Shown here piece after piece: positions 8,082-15,979 of a stretch of 28,007 nt of DNA (its first letter is position 1; every line of letters starts with the position of its first letter). Source of the DNA: a virus; the IMG/VR virus record IMGVR_UViG_3300030117_004712, positions 5,272 to 33,278 of that record; one strand, written 5' to 3'. A program made the translations under genes and the position numbers. Below the pieces are notes generated by a model, which had not been told where the DNA came from, searched no databases, and saw nothing but the letters and a program-made list of their open reading frames with translations.

Positions 8082-8650
8082 GTTATATAGGTAAAGGACA
8101 AGCAGGAAATCCTGTATTAATAGCATCAGATATAAATATAAGTGGGGCAAGTTCTGTTTCTTTTGATGATGTGTTTACTTCAGATTTTAATTGGTACGAA
8201 ATTTATATGTATGAATTGCAATCTGATTCAACTACAGGCGACACATATTTAAGAATAAATTTAAGAGCAGGGGGAAGTGATTTAACTGCAAATGATTATG
8301 ACCAAGCATGGCAATTACACAGTTTTAATACGAGTTCAAGTGTTTTTCACAATTATGCAAGTACAACAACTTTGCAACTTGCACCTCCAAGCAGATTAGA
8401 TAATGACAACGGAAGTTCATGTACTGCTGTTATGAGAATAGACCCTAATACACCAAATGTGATTTTCTTTTATATGGATTATTTACACATAGACGCAGGA
8501 GCAGGCAACAATGACTGGGGTGGCAGAGGGGCAATTGGTTATGATAATAGTGGTACGGCAGTTGATGGATTTAAAATTTATTTAACAACATCATCTAGTC
8601 CTAATGAAGATTTTAATGGTGGGGCAATTTATATATACGGTTACAAATAA
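8078..8650 (+). CDS. Virion surface protein, paralogous domain of the preceding gene (190 aa)
   Basis: ATG 8078 overlaps the upstream TGA as ATGA, giving MSYIGKGQAGNPVLIAS. I prefer this to an upstream in-frame TTG at 8009 because it restores the YIGK N-terminus seen in the neighbour (MKYIGRHPQEG). The body carries the same domain as the C-terminal part of the upstream gene: FTSDFNWYEIYMYELQ, a central strand-rich region and a final GGAIYIYGYK. Tandem duplication of a tail-surface domain is therefore likely. The receptor or enzyme activity is unknown. Confidence 0.6.
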   Translation: MSYIGKGQAGNPVLIASDINISGASSVSFDDVFTSDFNWYEIYMYELQSDSTTGDTYLRINLRAGGSDLTANDYDQAWQLHSFNTSSSVFHNYASTTTLQLAPPSRLDNDNGSSCTAVMRIDPNTPNVIFFYMDYLHIDAGAGNNDWGGRGAIGYDNSGTAVDGFKIYLTTSSSPNEDFNGGAIYIYGYK

Positions 8651-8659
8651 GGAATAATT

Positions 8660-9028
8660 ATGGCAGATAAAACAAAAGCAGAATTTTTACAAGAATTAAA
8701 AGATGCTAATACAAAAATTTACGACAATGTGAATGGAGCAAGAATAGAAATTACAGGCTCAGAATTTGATGCAAGATTAGATGACAAGGCACAAGGGTTA
8801 TACGATTCTCAAGAGTATGACAAAATTGTTACTAGTGGTGGTCAACATTCTGATTACCTAAACATGAGAATTGATGCTATAAATAAAAATACTAAAATGA
8901 ACAGTTTTGTTAATTTTTTAAATAATTTTATGACCGAAATTGGCGATGGTCATTTTGGTGATGATGCTAAAAACTCTGAAGTCTATAAAGAGTGGAAAGC
9001 TATACAAGATAAATACACCAGTACATAA
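8660..9028 (+). CDS. Helical tail-region protein of unknown function (122 aa)
   Basis: This 122-residue protein is predicted to be mostly helical, acidic and without membrane segments (KAEFLQELKDANTKIYDNVN at the start, KNSEVYKEWKAIQDKYTS at the end). It sits between two virion genes with a GGA site 9 bp before its ATG and a 9-bp gap to the next gene. A small assembly or baseplate accessory role is plausible from context only. I do not recognise a family. Confidence 0.55.
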   Translation: MADKTKAEFLQELKDANTKIYDNVNGARIEITGSEFDARLDDKAQGLYDSQEYDKIVTSGGQHSDYLNMRIDAINKNTKMNSFVNFLNNFMTEIGDGHFGDDAKNSEVYKEWKAIQDKYTST

Positions 9029-9037
9029 AGGAAATAA

Positions 9038-10615
9038 ATGGCTACTACAAATTACAATTTATTTGTTGATTGGAATAATGACGGCGATTTTGATGATTCT
9101 GACGAAAATATTTCAAGTTATGTTCAAAGACTTGAATGGGAAAGAGGCCGTGATTTAGCTAATAACCTTACAGGCGAATATGTTAGTGGTATATTAAAAG
9201 TAGTTTTAAGAAACACCTCAGGAATATTTAGTTCGTTCAACACTGGTTCCGATTTGTATGGAAATATATTACCTTCAAGAAAAATTAGATTATCTATGGG
9301 TGGTGGTAGTTTTCCTTACACATTTCCAATTACATACAATCAAACACAATGGGTAGGATATTTAGATTCGTTAGTACCATATCCTGATATGCAAGGTAAC
9401 GATATAGCAATATTGACTGCTATTGGGCCGTTAGCATATTTAAATAAAAAAACAATTAAAGTAGCAAAACAAACTGATAGAAATACAGGAACTGCTATAG
9501 GCGACATATTAGACGCGGCAGGTTGGCCTGCTGACGACAGGGATTTAGATACAGGAAATACTACAATAACCAGATTTACAATTCCTCAAGATACAAAAAC
9601 AATAGATGCTTTAAGAATGGTTGAAAATTCAGAAAATGGATTTGTTTCAGAAACTAAAGACGGTAAAATTAAATTTGAGAAACGTCAAGCTAGGCAAACT
9701 GATTCAAATGCAACAACATCACAAGCAACATTATCAGATGCTACTAGTACAAGTAATTTCAGTTTTCACACTATAGAACAAGAAGATAGCCTAGACAATA
9801 TATTTAATGAAGTAAATGTTAATGTACAATTTTTTAATACTGATAGCGATGCTGACATTGTTTGGATTCATGCTGAAACTGGTTCTGATTCGCCTTCAAT
9901 CCCCACTGGGCAATCACGGATTTACAGAGCATTTTTTCCTCAATTAACGGCTGACACAACACAAACACACTACACAAATGCTGACAGTATTGACACCTGG
10001 ACCACGACTGCCGCAACGACAGATGTTTTAGCAAATACTGCGGCGAATGGAAGTGGCACGAATGCTACAGGGGATTTAACTATAGTAAATACCAAAACAT
10101 CAAACTACATGGATATTAAATTAACAAATGGAAATGCTAATACGGTTTATATAACTAAACTACAAGCTAGAGCAACAGTAACTAGGGCAACAGACCAAAC
10201 ACAAATCACTGCTAATGACACTACAAGCGAAACTGCATTTGGAAAAAGAGTTTTTAATGGCACGGCTCGATTTATTCCTACAAGCGAAGAAGGTTTTAGG
10301 TGGTGTCAATATAATCTTGTAAGATTTAAAGACCCTTTACAAATGTTGAAAGTAACAATACCTGCAAACAGAAATGACACTACAATGAGTGCAGTACAAA
10401 CTTTAGAAATATCTGACAGGATAACCTTAGATGCTCATACGAAAACTGGTTTACTAGCCGCAGACAAAGATTTTTTTATTGAAGGAATTAGTCATATCGT
10501 TGAAAGTAAACATCAACATACAGTACAATTATTGCTATCCCCAGTTAGTTCACTATCAAAATTTTGGCTACTAGGGGTAAGTTTATTAGAAAGTGAAACA
10601 TATATAGGATATTAA
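9038..10615 (+). CDS. Minor tail / tail-tip hub protein (525 aa)
   Basis: This 525-residue protein opens with FVDWNNDGDFDDSDENISSY, which has a DxNxDGDF calcium-loop-like spacing. It continues with features common to tail-tip or baseplate hub proteins: SRKIRLSMGG and QWVGYLDSLVPY (a beta hub domain), then IPQDTKTIDALRMVENSENG and GKIKFEKRQARQ. A Thr-rich domain at about residues 310-400 looks like an inserted beta module, after which the hub pattern resumes (LEISDRITL, KDFFIEGISHIVESKHQHTV). Such proteins close the tail tube and contact fibres. Its location after the tape measure and fibre genes agrees. The precise structural class is not certain. Confidence 0.65.
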   Translation: MATTNYNLFVDWNNDGDFDDSDENISSYVQRLEWERGRDLANNLTGEYVSGILKVVLRNTSGIFSSFNTGSDLYGNILPSRKIRLSMGGGSFPYTFPITYNQTQWVGYLDSLVPYPDMQGNDIAILTAIGPLAYLNKKTIKVAKQTDRNTGTAIGDILDAAGWPADDRDLDTGNTTITRFTIPQDTKTIDALRMVENSENGFVSETKDGKIKFEKRQARQTDSNATTSQATLSDATSTSNFSFHTIEQEDSLDNIFNEVNVNVQFFNTDSDADIVWIHAETGSDSPSIPTGQSRIYRAFFPQLTADTTQTHYTNADSIDTWTTTAATTDVLANTAANGSGTNATGDLTIVNTKTSNYMDIKLTNGNANTVYITKLQARATVTRATDQTQITANDTTSETAFGKRVFNGTARFIPTSEEGFRWCQYNLVRFKDPLQMLKVTIPANRNDTTMSAVQTLEISDRITLDAHTKTGLLAADKDFFIEGISHIVESKHQHTVQLLLSPVSSLSKFWLLGVSLLESETYIGY

Positions 10616-10617
10616 TT

Positions 10618-10902
10618 ATGGCATGGACGAATGTACCTTATGTAGATGTAGGAACACAAATCACAGAAAGTTTTATGGACACTTATGTGAAAGCTAATTT
10701 TGATGTATTAGGAGCTCATACTCACACTGGGGCAAATGGTTATGGTAGCAGTGCATTAGATAATGTAGATACAATTATACATGACCATCAAGGAAGTGAC
10801 CCATCAGCACCGACTTCAGGGCATTGCATTGTATATTTCAAATCAGGTGGTTTATTTATAAGACAAGCAGGTGGAAGTGCAGTTCAAGTCCAAACTGCTT
10901 AA
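10618..10902 (+). CDS. Short tail fibre-like protein with HxHxG motif, copy 1 (94 aa)
   Basis: This 94-residue protein contains HTHTGANGYGSSALDNVDTI followed by DHQGSDPSAPTSGH and a short C-terminal strand pair (GGLFIRQAGGSAVQV). The HTHTG block recalls the metal-binding HxH motifs of trimeric phage fibre tips. It aligns with the first about 95 residues of the next gene, so the pair is a tandem duplication. It starts 2 bp after the hub gene stop. A fibre role is inferred from motif and position. Confidence 0.65.
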   Translation: MAWTNVPYVDVGTQITESFMDTYVKANFDVLGAHTHTGANGYGSSALDNVDTIIHDHQGSDPSAPTSGHCIVYFKSGGLFIRQAGGSAVQVQTA

Positions 10903-10913
10903 AGGAGTAAATT

Positions 10914-11588
10914 ATGGCATGGAGTACACCAAGAGATTGGTCAGCAAACGAATTAGTAACACATACAATCATGAATGCTCATATTAAAGATCAATTTGAT
11001 GCTTTGAGTTTGCATACACATTCAGGAGCCGCAGGTGACGGCTCGTCAGCATTAGCAGATGTTGATACTATAACTTATGATCATCAAGGCTCGGATCCTT
11101 CGGCACCAGCGTCAGGTCATACAACATTATATACAAAATCAGATGGATTATATTATAGGGCATACGGTGGTTCAGCTACTAGGTTAGCATTATCATCTGA
11201 TGTTTTAACTATAGGTCAAGTCGTTGAATCTACAGGTAGTGGAATACAACAAAATTATGGCGATGGCGATACTGATGAAGAAACAATAGTTACTTTAAAT
11301 ATAACTGCGGGAGGAGCAGGTCGGTATTATGTAATTACTGCAGGAGCATGCACGAGAGCAAGTACTGCCTCAACAGTTAATGCAACATTCAAATTATATT
11401 ACGATACAACAGTGCTTGAAACTGTAAATGATACTAATTTGCTATCGGGTGATGCAATTACTTTTAGTCAAACACAATCAAATCCCGCAACATCTTCAAA
11501 AGAAATCAAATTAACTGTGCAAATTGCAAGTGGTGGTTCACACATTACAATGGGAACATTAAGTGTTAGAGAAATTTATACTGCATAA
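10914..11588 (+). CDS. Tail fibre-like protein with HxHxG motif, copy 2 (224 aa)
   Basis: Residues 1-95 repeat the architecture of the preceding gene (LHTHSGAAGDGSSALADVDT, DHQGSDPSAPASGH, SDGLYYRAYGGSATRL). Residues about 100-224 add a beta-sandwich end domain (IVTLNITAGGAGRYYVITAG, then ATFKLYYDTTVLETV) resembling fibre-tip or adhesion domains. The histidine motif could bind metal in a trimer. GGAG 7 bp before the ATG gives a good start. This is the last gene of the tail module, since a structured intergenic element follows directly. Confidence 0.7.
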   Translation: MAWSTPRDWSANELVTHTIMNAHIKDQFDALSLHTHSGAAGDGSSALADVDTITYDHQGSDPSAPASGHTTLYTKSDGLYYRAYGGSATRLALSSDVLTIGQVVESTGSGIQQNYGDGDTDEETIVTLNITAGGAGRYYVITAGACTRASTASTVNATFKLYYDTTVLETVNDTNLLSGDAITFSQTQSNPATSSKEIKLTVQIASGGSHITMGTLSVREIYTA

Positions 11589-11589
11589 T

Positions 11590-11693
11590 ATTCAAATTGT
11601 TCGCAATTTGAATTTGGTAGGGCCTTGCGTTGAATTGTAGTTGCCTCGCATCAACAAGAAATTTTGCTTAGGATAAATTTCTATAGGCCCTAC
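11590..11693 (+). ncRNA. Candidate structured RNA element (UUCG hairpin plus three-way junction)
   Basis: The 120-bp gap holds two structures. First, ATTCAAATTG (11590-11599), loop TTCG and CAATTTGAAT (11604-11613) form a perfect 10-bp hairpin with a UUCG loop but no following T-run. Second, GTAGGGCC (11617-11624) pairs with GGCCCTAC (11686-11693). It encloses GAAATTT/AAATTTC (11658-11664 with 11675-11681) and a bulged stem TTG-CG-TTGA with TCAACAA (11625-11633 with 11651-11657). The result is a compact three-stem junction of 77 nt ending just before an AAAGGAG ribosome site. It could be a terminator or processing element, a small RNA, or a translation control element; no known family is recognised. 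Confidence 0.55.
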
Positions 11694-11708
11694 TTAAAAG
11701 GAGATAAT

Positions 11709-11894
11709 ATGAAAGAAAAAAAAGAAATCACAGAACAGGATTTGGAAATTTTACAAAAACATATCAATACAACAAAATTAAGAATTATTGATATGAACAA
11801 TCAATTCAATAAAGCACTGGGGAAAATTCGTGGTACAATAGTAATACTCACTATCTTACTTGTAATTGGTTTATCAATAGGGTATATATTATGA
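11709..11894 (+). CDS. Small tail-anchored membrane protein (61 aa)
   Basis: The ATG at 11709 is preceded by AAAGGAG at good spacing, so I prefer it to an in-frame TTG at 11664, which lies inside the structured RNA. Residues 1-38 are a charged amphipathic helix (EQDLEILQKHINTTKLRIID). Residues 42-60 form a membrane segment (GTIVILTILLVIGLSIGYI), giving a C-terminal anchor. The layout resembles small phage membrane proteins of the lysis region (antiholin or spanin-like accessories), but nothing is diagnostic. The stop overlaps the next ATG. Confidence 0.65.
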   Translation: MKEKKEITEQDLEILQKHINTTKLRIIDMNNQFNKALGKIRGTIVILTILLVIGLSIGYIL

Positions 11895-13204
11895 ATATGA
11901 AAATAAAAAAACCTACATTAAAAAAACTTGATTTAAAAAAAATATTAAAAGGTGTTGGAAAATTTATCTTAAATACCTTTACTATAGTTACTATCAGTAT
12001 TGGTTCTATATTACTATTTGTTAGTTATATAAATCCAACACCGTATATTGCTGAATATTTTCCAAATTTAAAATTAGGAGTTTACACACTTGAAACACTT
12101 TACACAGATGTCAAATTTTTTCAAGAGCAAGGTTACATAGCATGGTCTATATCAGGTGGTATGATTGCATTTGGTTTAGCAATTCATATAAGGAGTATAG
12201 GTAAGTTAATCCGTGCAATTAAATCTAGTCCTAGAGCAATTATTAATTTTCCAATAAATGCTTATAAAAAATTAAAAGCTACTAGAGATTGGGTATTTGA
12301 TAAAGTAGAGTATCTTAATAGCGAATCAAAAAAATGGCGAACTGCTTTTAACATAGCAAAAAGTCCATATACATTACTTAGGGCATTAGGATTTAGTCCT
12401 CAAATGGCTCTCGGTTTGCTTACCATTGGTGGTAGTGTCGGTGGTGGTGTTGTTGTCAACGAAACTGTATTAAAAGACAGGACATTTGAAAATGGAGATG
12501 CAGGAATATATGCCGCTCCTCATAATATCCCTTCTGAAACTCTTGAGTCAGCTATGATGTTTAGAAAAGAAAACAAACAAGACAATACTTTACGAATTGT
12601 TTTGGCAAGTACTCCTGTATCAGAGATTGGCATTTATGATGTAACAATCGGTACGGCATACACCTCATCTACTTTGCCCAGTGGTAAAACCGAGGCAGTA
12701 TTAGTAGAAGGAACAGATGTAAGTGGAGGTACTGCTACTAGATTAGAAATAGGAGAGTTAATTTTTGAAAAGTCTAGATGTAAATCTTTAGATTTTTCAG
12801 ATATAAATGCACATACAATTAATATTATTGGCAATGCCAGTGACGGACAATCTATTTCTCAAACTGCAGGAACTTCACGAATGAGGGCAATAGGTGGTGG
12901 TCATCATCAGGCAAGTGCTATGGAAACTCGTGGTGGCACATACGACAGAATTTGGATAGACGCTCCTAATAGTGGAGTAAATGGTAAAGTAGATAAATTA
13001 ATATTATCTAATTTATGGACTAAAGGTGGTTCGTGTACATTAAGGCAAATGGATATTGGTACATTAACTATAAAATTAAATGAAGTAGGACAGGGGAATG
13101 GATTTGATAGCAAAGAATTTACTGTAGCTACTACTGTTACGGCATCAGTATGGAATGTTACTGGGAATGTAGAAGTTTATATCGCAGAGCCGACTACTCA
13201 ATAA
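11891..13204 (+). CDS. Membrane-anchored protein with C-terminal beta-rich domain (437 aa)
   Basis: The N-terminus is very basic, followed by hydrophobic segments at about residues 26-46 (LNTFTIVTISIGSILLFVSY), 82-100 (YIAWSISGGMIAFGLAIHI) and a weaker one at 172-190 (MALGLLTIGGSVGGGVVV). Residues 195-437 lack hydrophobic helices and are strand-rich (TLRIVLASTPVSEIGIYDVT, FSDINAHTINIIGNASDG, DKLILSNLWTKGG), suggesting a beta-helix or adhesin-like outer domain. Gly-rich segments join the parts. A role in host membrane interaction or DNA passage is possible, but the family is unknown to me. The gene overlaps its upstream neighbour by 4 bp and ends 2 bp before a CCTGGACC copy. Confidence 0.6.
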   Translation: MNMKIKKPTLKKLDLKKILKGVGKFILNTFTIVTISIGSILLFVSYINPTPYIAEYFPNLKLGVYTLETLYTDVKFFQEQGYIAWSISGGMIAFGLAIHIRSIGKLIRAIKSSPRAIINFPINAYKKLKATRDWVFDKVEYLNSESKKWRTAFNIAKSPYTLLRALGFSPQMALGLLTIGGSVGGGVVVNETVLKDRTFENGDAGIYAAPHNIPSETLESAMMFRKENKQDNTLRIVLASTPVSEIGIYDVTIGTAYTSSTLPSGKTEAVLVEGTDVSGGTATRLEIGELIFEKSRCKSLDFSDINAHTINIIGNASDGQSISQTAGTSRMRAIGGGHHQASAMETRGGTYDRIWIDAPNSGVNGKVDKLILSNLWTKGGSCTLRQMDIGTLTIKLNEVGQGNGFDSKEFTVATTVTASVWNVTGNVEVYIAEPTTQ

Positions 13205-13236
13205 CACCTGGACCAAGACAAAAATTATGAGGCAAC

Positions 13237-13389
13237 ATGAAAAAAAAATTTAAAATAGCATTAAGCACTATAATACTTACTACTACTGTAAGTTATCTCG
13301 TACAATATTGGTTCAAGCATTCTGGCTTGGAAGATAAAACTCTCAATAAATTTGATGATTTAAAAAATGTATTTAAAGGCGGCAAATAA
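13237..13389 (+). CDS. Small signal-anchor protein (50 aa)
   Basis: The ATG at 13237 follows GAGGCAAC and opens MKKKFKIALSTIILTTTVSY, a basic start and short hydrophobic helix, followed by a polar end with FDDLKNVFKGGK. It is 50 residues long. It could be a membrane anchor or a short exported peptide. The stop TAA shares its last base with the next start (13389). The tight coupling to two further membrane-region genes supports it as a real gene; function is unknown. Confidence 0.6.
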   Translation: MKKKFKIALSTIILTTTVSYLVQYWFKHSGLEDKTLNKFDDLKNVFKGGK

Positions 13390-13547
13390 TGAATTGGCTT
13401 GGCAAATTACGACCTCAAATTTTCTTATCAATTATTGTTCTAGGTATATTATCTGTAGTTGGAATAATACATGGGCATAATGAAATTGCTAGTGGAGCTA
13501 TCGGAGGAATTATTGCACTGGGCATGAAAGTATTGGAAACAGAATGA
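13389..13547 (+). CDS. Two-helix membrane protein, holin candidate (52 aa)
   Basis: ATG 13389 uses the last A of the upstream TAA. The protein has a short basic N-terminus (MNWLGKLRP), hydrophobic helices at about residues 10-27 (QIFLSIIVLGILSVVGII) and 32-48 (EIASGAIGGIIALGMKV), and a short polar end. Small two-helix proteins in this position, between tail and accessory genes, are usual holin candidates. No endolysin is visible beside it, so the lysis role is unproven. Its stop overlaps the glycosyltransferase start (ATGA). Confidence 0.6.
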   Translation: MNWLGKLRPQIFLSIIVLGILSVVGIIHGHNEIASGAIGGIIALGMKVLETE

Positions 13548-14260
13548 TACCAAAAAAAATACATCAAATATTTTTTCAAATACATAAACCATTAGACCAA
13601 TTTCCGATATTTTTGAAAAGCATATCAGCAATACAAAAATATGCTCCTGAATATGACTACAAATTGTGGAATGAAACTGATTGTTTGAATTTGTTAGAAA
13701 AAGAATACCCAGTTTTTTTAAAATTTTATACAAAATTGCAAAAAATACAACAAATAGATTTTATGAAATATATTCTTATGTATCATTACGGTGGTTTTTA
13801 TATTGATTTAGATATTATTATGCTACAAAGTCCAAATGATTTAACAAATAAAAATTTATTATTACCTAAAGATTCAGGAAGAGCAAAATACAGAAATTCC
13901 ATGTTTGGTAGTGTGCCTCATCATGAATTATGGTTTGAATTATTAACTAATTGCGACACTAATTATAACGAAAAGAAAAAAATAGAAATATATCAAAAAT
14001 GGAAAGGCAGATTTGTTTTACAAACCACTGGCCCGTGGTATATGAGTAGGATTGCAAAAAAAGTGCTACCAAATCACAATGCCGATAAAGATATAATTTT
14101 TGACAGAGAATGTTCTGGCGAGTTAGAAGATAAAAATTATTATTTTATAGATTATGTGATTAACAGTTGGGTTGACCCTAAAAATAAAAATGCTTATGTA
14201 GCTACTTCTCCAAAAATGCAAAAATTTATAAAAAAATATTCAAGTAAAATCAATGAATAA
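13544..14260 (+). CDS. DXD-motif glycosyltransferase (Gly_transf_sug / OCH1-like)
   Basis: This 238-residue protein begins IPKKIHQIFF, the standard opening of the Gly_transf_sug family. It contains DFMKYILMYHYGGFYIDLDI at residues 72-91, with the metal and nucleotide-sugar binding D88-L-D90 within the usual YGGxYxDxD context. These enzymes transfer a sugar from a nucleotide donor. The acceptor is unknown and could be host surface glycan, a virion protein or hydroxymethylated DNA base. It is coupled by a 4-bp overlap to the holin candidate and by 8 bp to the methyltransferase that follows. Family assignment is firm and substrate is open. Confidence 0.85.
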   Translation: MIPKKIHQIFFQIHKPLDQFPIFLKSISAIQKYAPEYDYKLWNETDCLNLLEKEYPVFLKFYTKLQKIQQIDFMKYILMYHYGGFYIDLDIIMLQSPNDLTNKNLLLPKDSGRAKYRNSMFGSVPHHELWFELLTNCDTNYNEKKKIEIYQKWKGRFVLQTTGPWYMSRIAKKVLPNHNADKDIIFDRECSGELEDKNYYFIDYVINSWVDPKNKNAYVATSPKMQKFIKKYSSKINE

Positions 14261-14879
14261 TTTATATAAACATATAAGCGAAATAGACAACATAATAGGC
14301 GATGAAGAATTAGAAGGGAATTGTTTTTATGAACATAAACAAAAAGGTGTAGTAAGAAATGCTCAATCAGTTCGTGCTATGCGAAACAATTTAAAAACAT
14401 TAGGAAGTAAAGCAAAAAATATTTTAGAGATCGGATTTAATGCAGGTCATTCAGCAGTTTTATTTTTACATGATAATCCAAATGCTAAATATGTAGGAGT
14501 TGATATTGGTCGCCATGAATATACCGTGCCTTGTTTTTTATATTTAAAAAAGCATTTTAATATGGAATTAGAAATAGGGAATAGTAGAGAAGTTTTGAAA
14601 AATTATAAAACCTCAATTCCATTTGATTTGATTCACATTGACGGAGGTCATGGAAAAGACGCGGCATTAGCTGATTTACTTTTATGTAAAAAGTATTCAA
14701 ATGAAAATACATTGATTATTTTAGATGATACATCAACAATTCCTCATGTGAAAAAATTAGCAGAATTATTAATTGACTCTAAATATATAAAAGAAATAAA
14801 AATGAATGACATAAAATGTTTGGATACCGTACATCATAAAGTTTACAAATATAATTTTGAAACACCTGGACCAAGATAA
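14253..14879 (+). CDS. Class I SAM methyltransferase (Methyltransf_24-like)
   Basis: This 208-residue protein carries motif I ILEIGFNAGHSAVLFL (about residues 56-71), then VGVDIG, and a FDLIHIDGGHGKDAALADLL segment and LIILDDT typical of the Methyltransf_24 family of small-molecule and sugar O-methyltransferases. It overlaps the glycosyltransferase by 8 bp, suggesting methylation of the same glycan or acceptor. A CCTGGACC copy (14865-14872) lies in its final codons (ETPGPR). The true acceptor is unknown. Confidence 0.8.
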   Translation: MNNLYKHISEIDNIIGDEELEGNCFYEHKQKGVVRNAQSVRAMRNNLKTLGSKAKNILEIGFNAGHSAVLFLHDNPNAKYVGVDIGRHEYTVPCFLYLKKHFNMELEIGNSREVLKNYKTSIPFDLIHIDGGHGKDAALADLLLCKKYSNENTLIILDDTSTIPHVKKLAELLIDSKYIKEIKMNDIKCLDTVHHKVYKYNFETPGPR

Positions 14880-14883
14880 AATC

Positions 14884-15486
14884 ATGTATCAATTTAAAGA
14901 AAAATTTACACATATATACGATAAAGAACTTTGGGGAAAAGGAAGAGGCTCAGGCACTGGGAGTAGTTTGTTTTCAAACAAAAATTATATTCCATTTTTA
15001 GAAAAATTTTTAAAAGAAAACAATATTAAAAATGTACTTGATTATGGTTGCGGGGATTGGCAGTTTAGCAAATATGTTGATTGGGGCAATACAAATTATA
15101 CAGGAATAGATGTAGTTGATTCTGTTATAGAAAACAACAAACAACAATTTACAGAACACACTTATATATGCGACGATAATCCGTTTCCATATTTAAAAAA
15201 TAAAGATTTAATAATCATAAAAGATGTTTTACAACACTGGCCGAATATAGAAATAACAAATTTTATGGATAAATTAATTAAAGAAAATATTTTGATTCTT
15301 TTAGTTAATCAGGCAAATAATTCTGGTTTGCAAAATGGAAAAAGAAATATAAAAATTGGAGGATTTGCTACTTTAAAATATAACGAAGAACCATTAAATA
15401 AATATAATCCGAAATTAATTTTTAAATTTAGAAACAGGCAAGTATTATTGATAAAAGGAGGAACCAATGGATTTTCATCAATATAG
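14884..15486 (+). CDS. Class I SAM methyltransferase, second copy (200 aa)
   Basis: I place the start at ATG 14884 (MYQFKEKF), 4 bp after the upstream stop, rather than an in-frame TTG at 14857 that lies inside the neighbour. The protein has motif I NVLDYGCGDWQFSKYVDWG, then YTGIDVVDSVIENN and a KDVLQHW motif, a set seen in environmental-virus methyltransferases. There is no DNA-methylase (N/D)PPY or PCQ motif, so it probably acts on a small molecule, sugar or protein. It overlaps the nuclease gene by 20 bp. Together with the glycosyltransferase and the preceding methyltransferase it forms a three-gene modification cassette. Confidence 0.75.
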   Translation: MYQFKEKFTHIYDKELWGKGRGSGTGSSLFSNKNYIPFLEKFLKENNIKNVLDYGCGDWQFSKYVDWGNTNYTGIDVVDSVIENNKQQFTEHTYICDDNPFPYLKNKDLIIIKDVLQHWPNIEITNFMDKLIKENILILLVNQANNSGLQNGKRNIKIGGFATLKYNEEPLNKYNPKLIFKFRNRQVLLIKGGTNGFSSI

Positions 15487-15979
15487 GGCAAAATTAGACA
15501 GGAAAAAAGGAATAGAATCAGTTTATGACGGTGACACTATTACAAATCTTGAAATAGATATGGGATTCAAAATTAAATATGTAAACAGTTTTAGATTATG
15601 GGGAATTGATACACCAGAAATTAGAACGAAATCTAAAATTGAAAAAATTAAAGGTTATCAGGCAAGAACAATGTTAAGGCTCTTAATTGGAGATAAAGAT
15701 TTAGCAATTAAATCTTATTCAGCAAAAGGCACTGGTAAATATGGCCGTGTATTAGGAGAATTGTTTGTTCATAACGGAGTTAGATTAAATGAGGAAGGCG
15801 AAATTGTGAGCCATAGATGGCTGAATGCAGGTTACAAATTGATTAGTTGTGGATTAGCAGTGCCTTATCATGGAGGAACGAAATCAAAAGATTGGTCAAA
15901 AGACGAATCTGATATTGATGAATATGATAAAATGATTGAAATTATAAAAGAAGGTAAAGATGAGAATATTGAAAATTAA
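15467..15979 (+). CDS. Staphylococcal-nuclease-like (SNase/thermonuclease) endonuclease
   Basis: This 170-residue protein shows all key SNase elements: VYDGDTI (residues 19-25), FRLWGIDTPE with R43, D48, T49 and E51, and GKYGRVLGEL with R94, which match the metal-binding and catalytic Arg/Glu/Arg set of the family. These enzymes are calcium-dependent nucleases that cut DNA or RNA. There is no clear signal peptide, so it likely acts in the cytoplasm, perhaps on host DNA or for nucleotide scavenging. AAGGAGG lies 6 bp before the ATG. The C-terminal 30 residues are acidic. Confidence is high for family. Confidence 0.85.
   Translation: MDFHQYRAKLDRKKGIESVYDGDTITNLEIDMGFKIKYVNSFRLWGIDTPEIRTKSKIEKIKGYQARTMLRLLIGDKDLAIKSYSAKGTGKYGRVLGELFVHNGVRLNEEGEIVSHRWLNAGYKLISCGLAVPYHGGTKSKDWSKDESDIDEYDKMIEIIKEGKDENIEN

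Noticed and set aside
8940-9158. 72-codon frame overlapping the tail-hub start
   Set aside because: It overlaps two supported genes in another frame and has no ribosome site or recognisable pattern.
11617-11693. tRNA gene (77 nt closed by an acceptor-like stem)
   Set aside because: The size and outer stem fit, but there is no T-loop (TTCRA) or D-loop GG, and the inner stems do not form a cloverleaf.
11709-15486. Endolysin or integrase in the accessory region
   Set aside because: No lysozyme, amidase, peptidase or recombinase motif was found among the genes, so lysis genes may be elsewhere or of unknown type.
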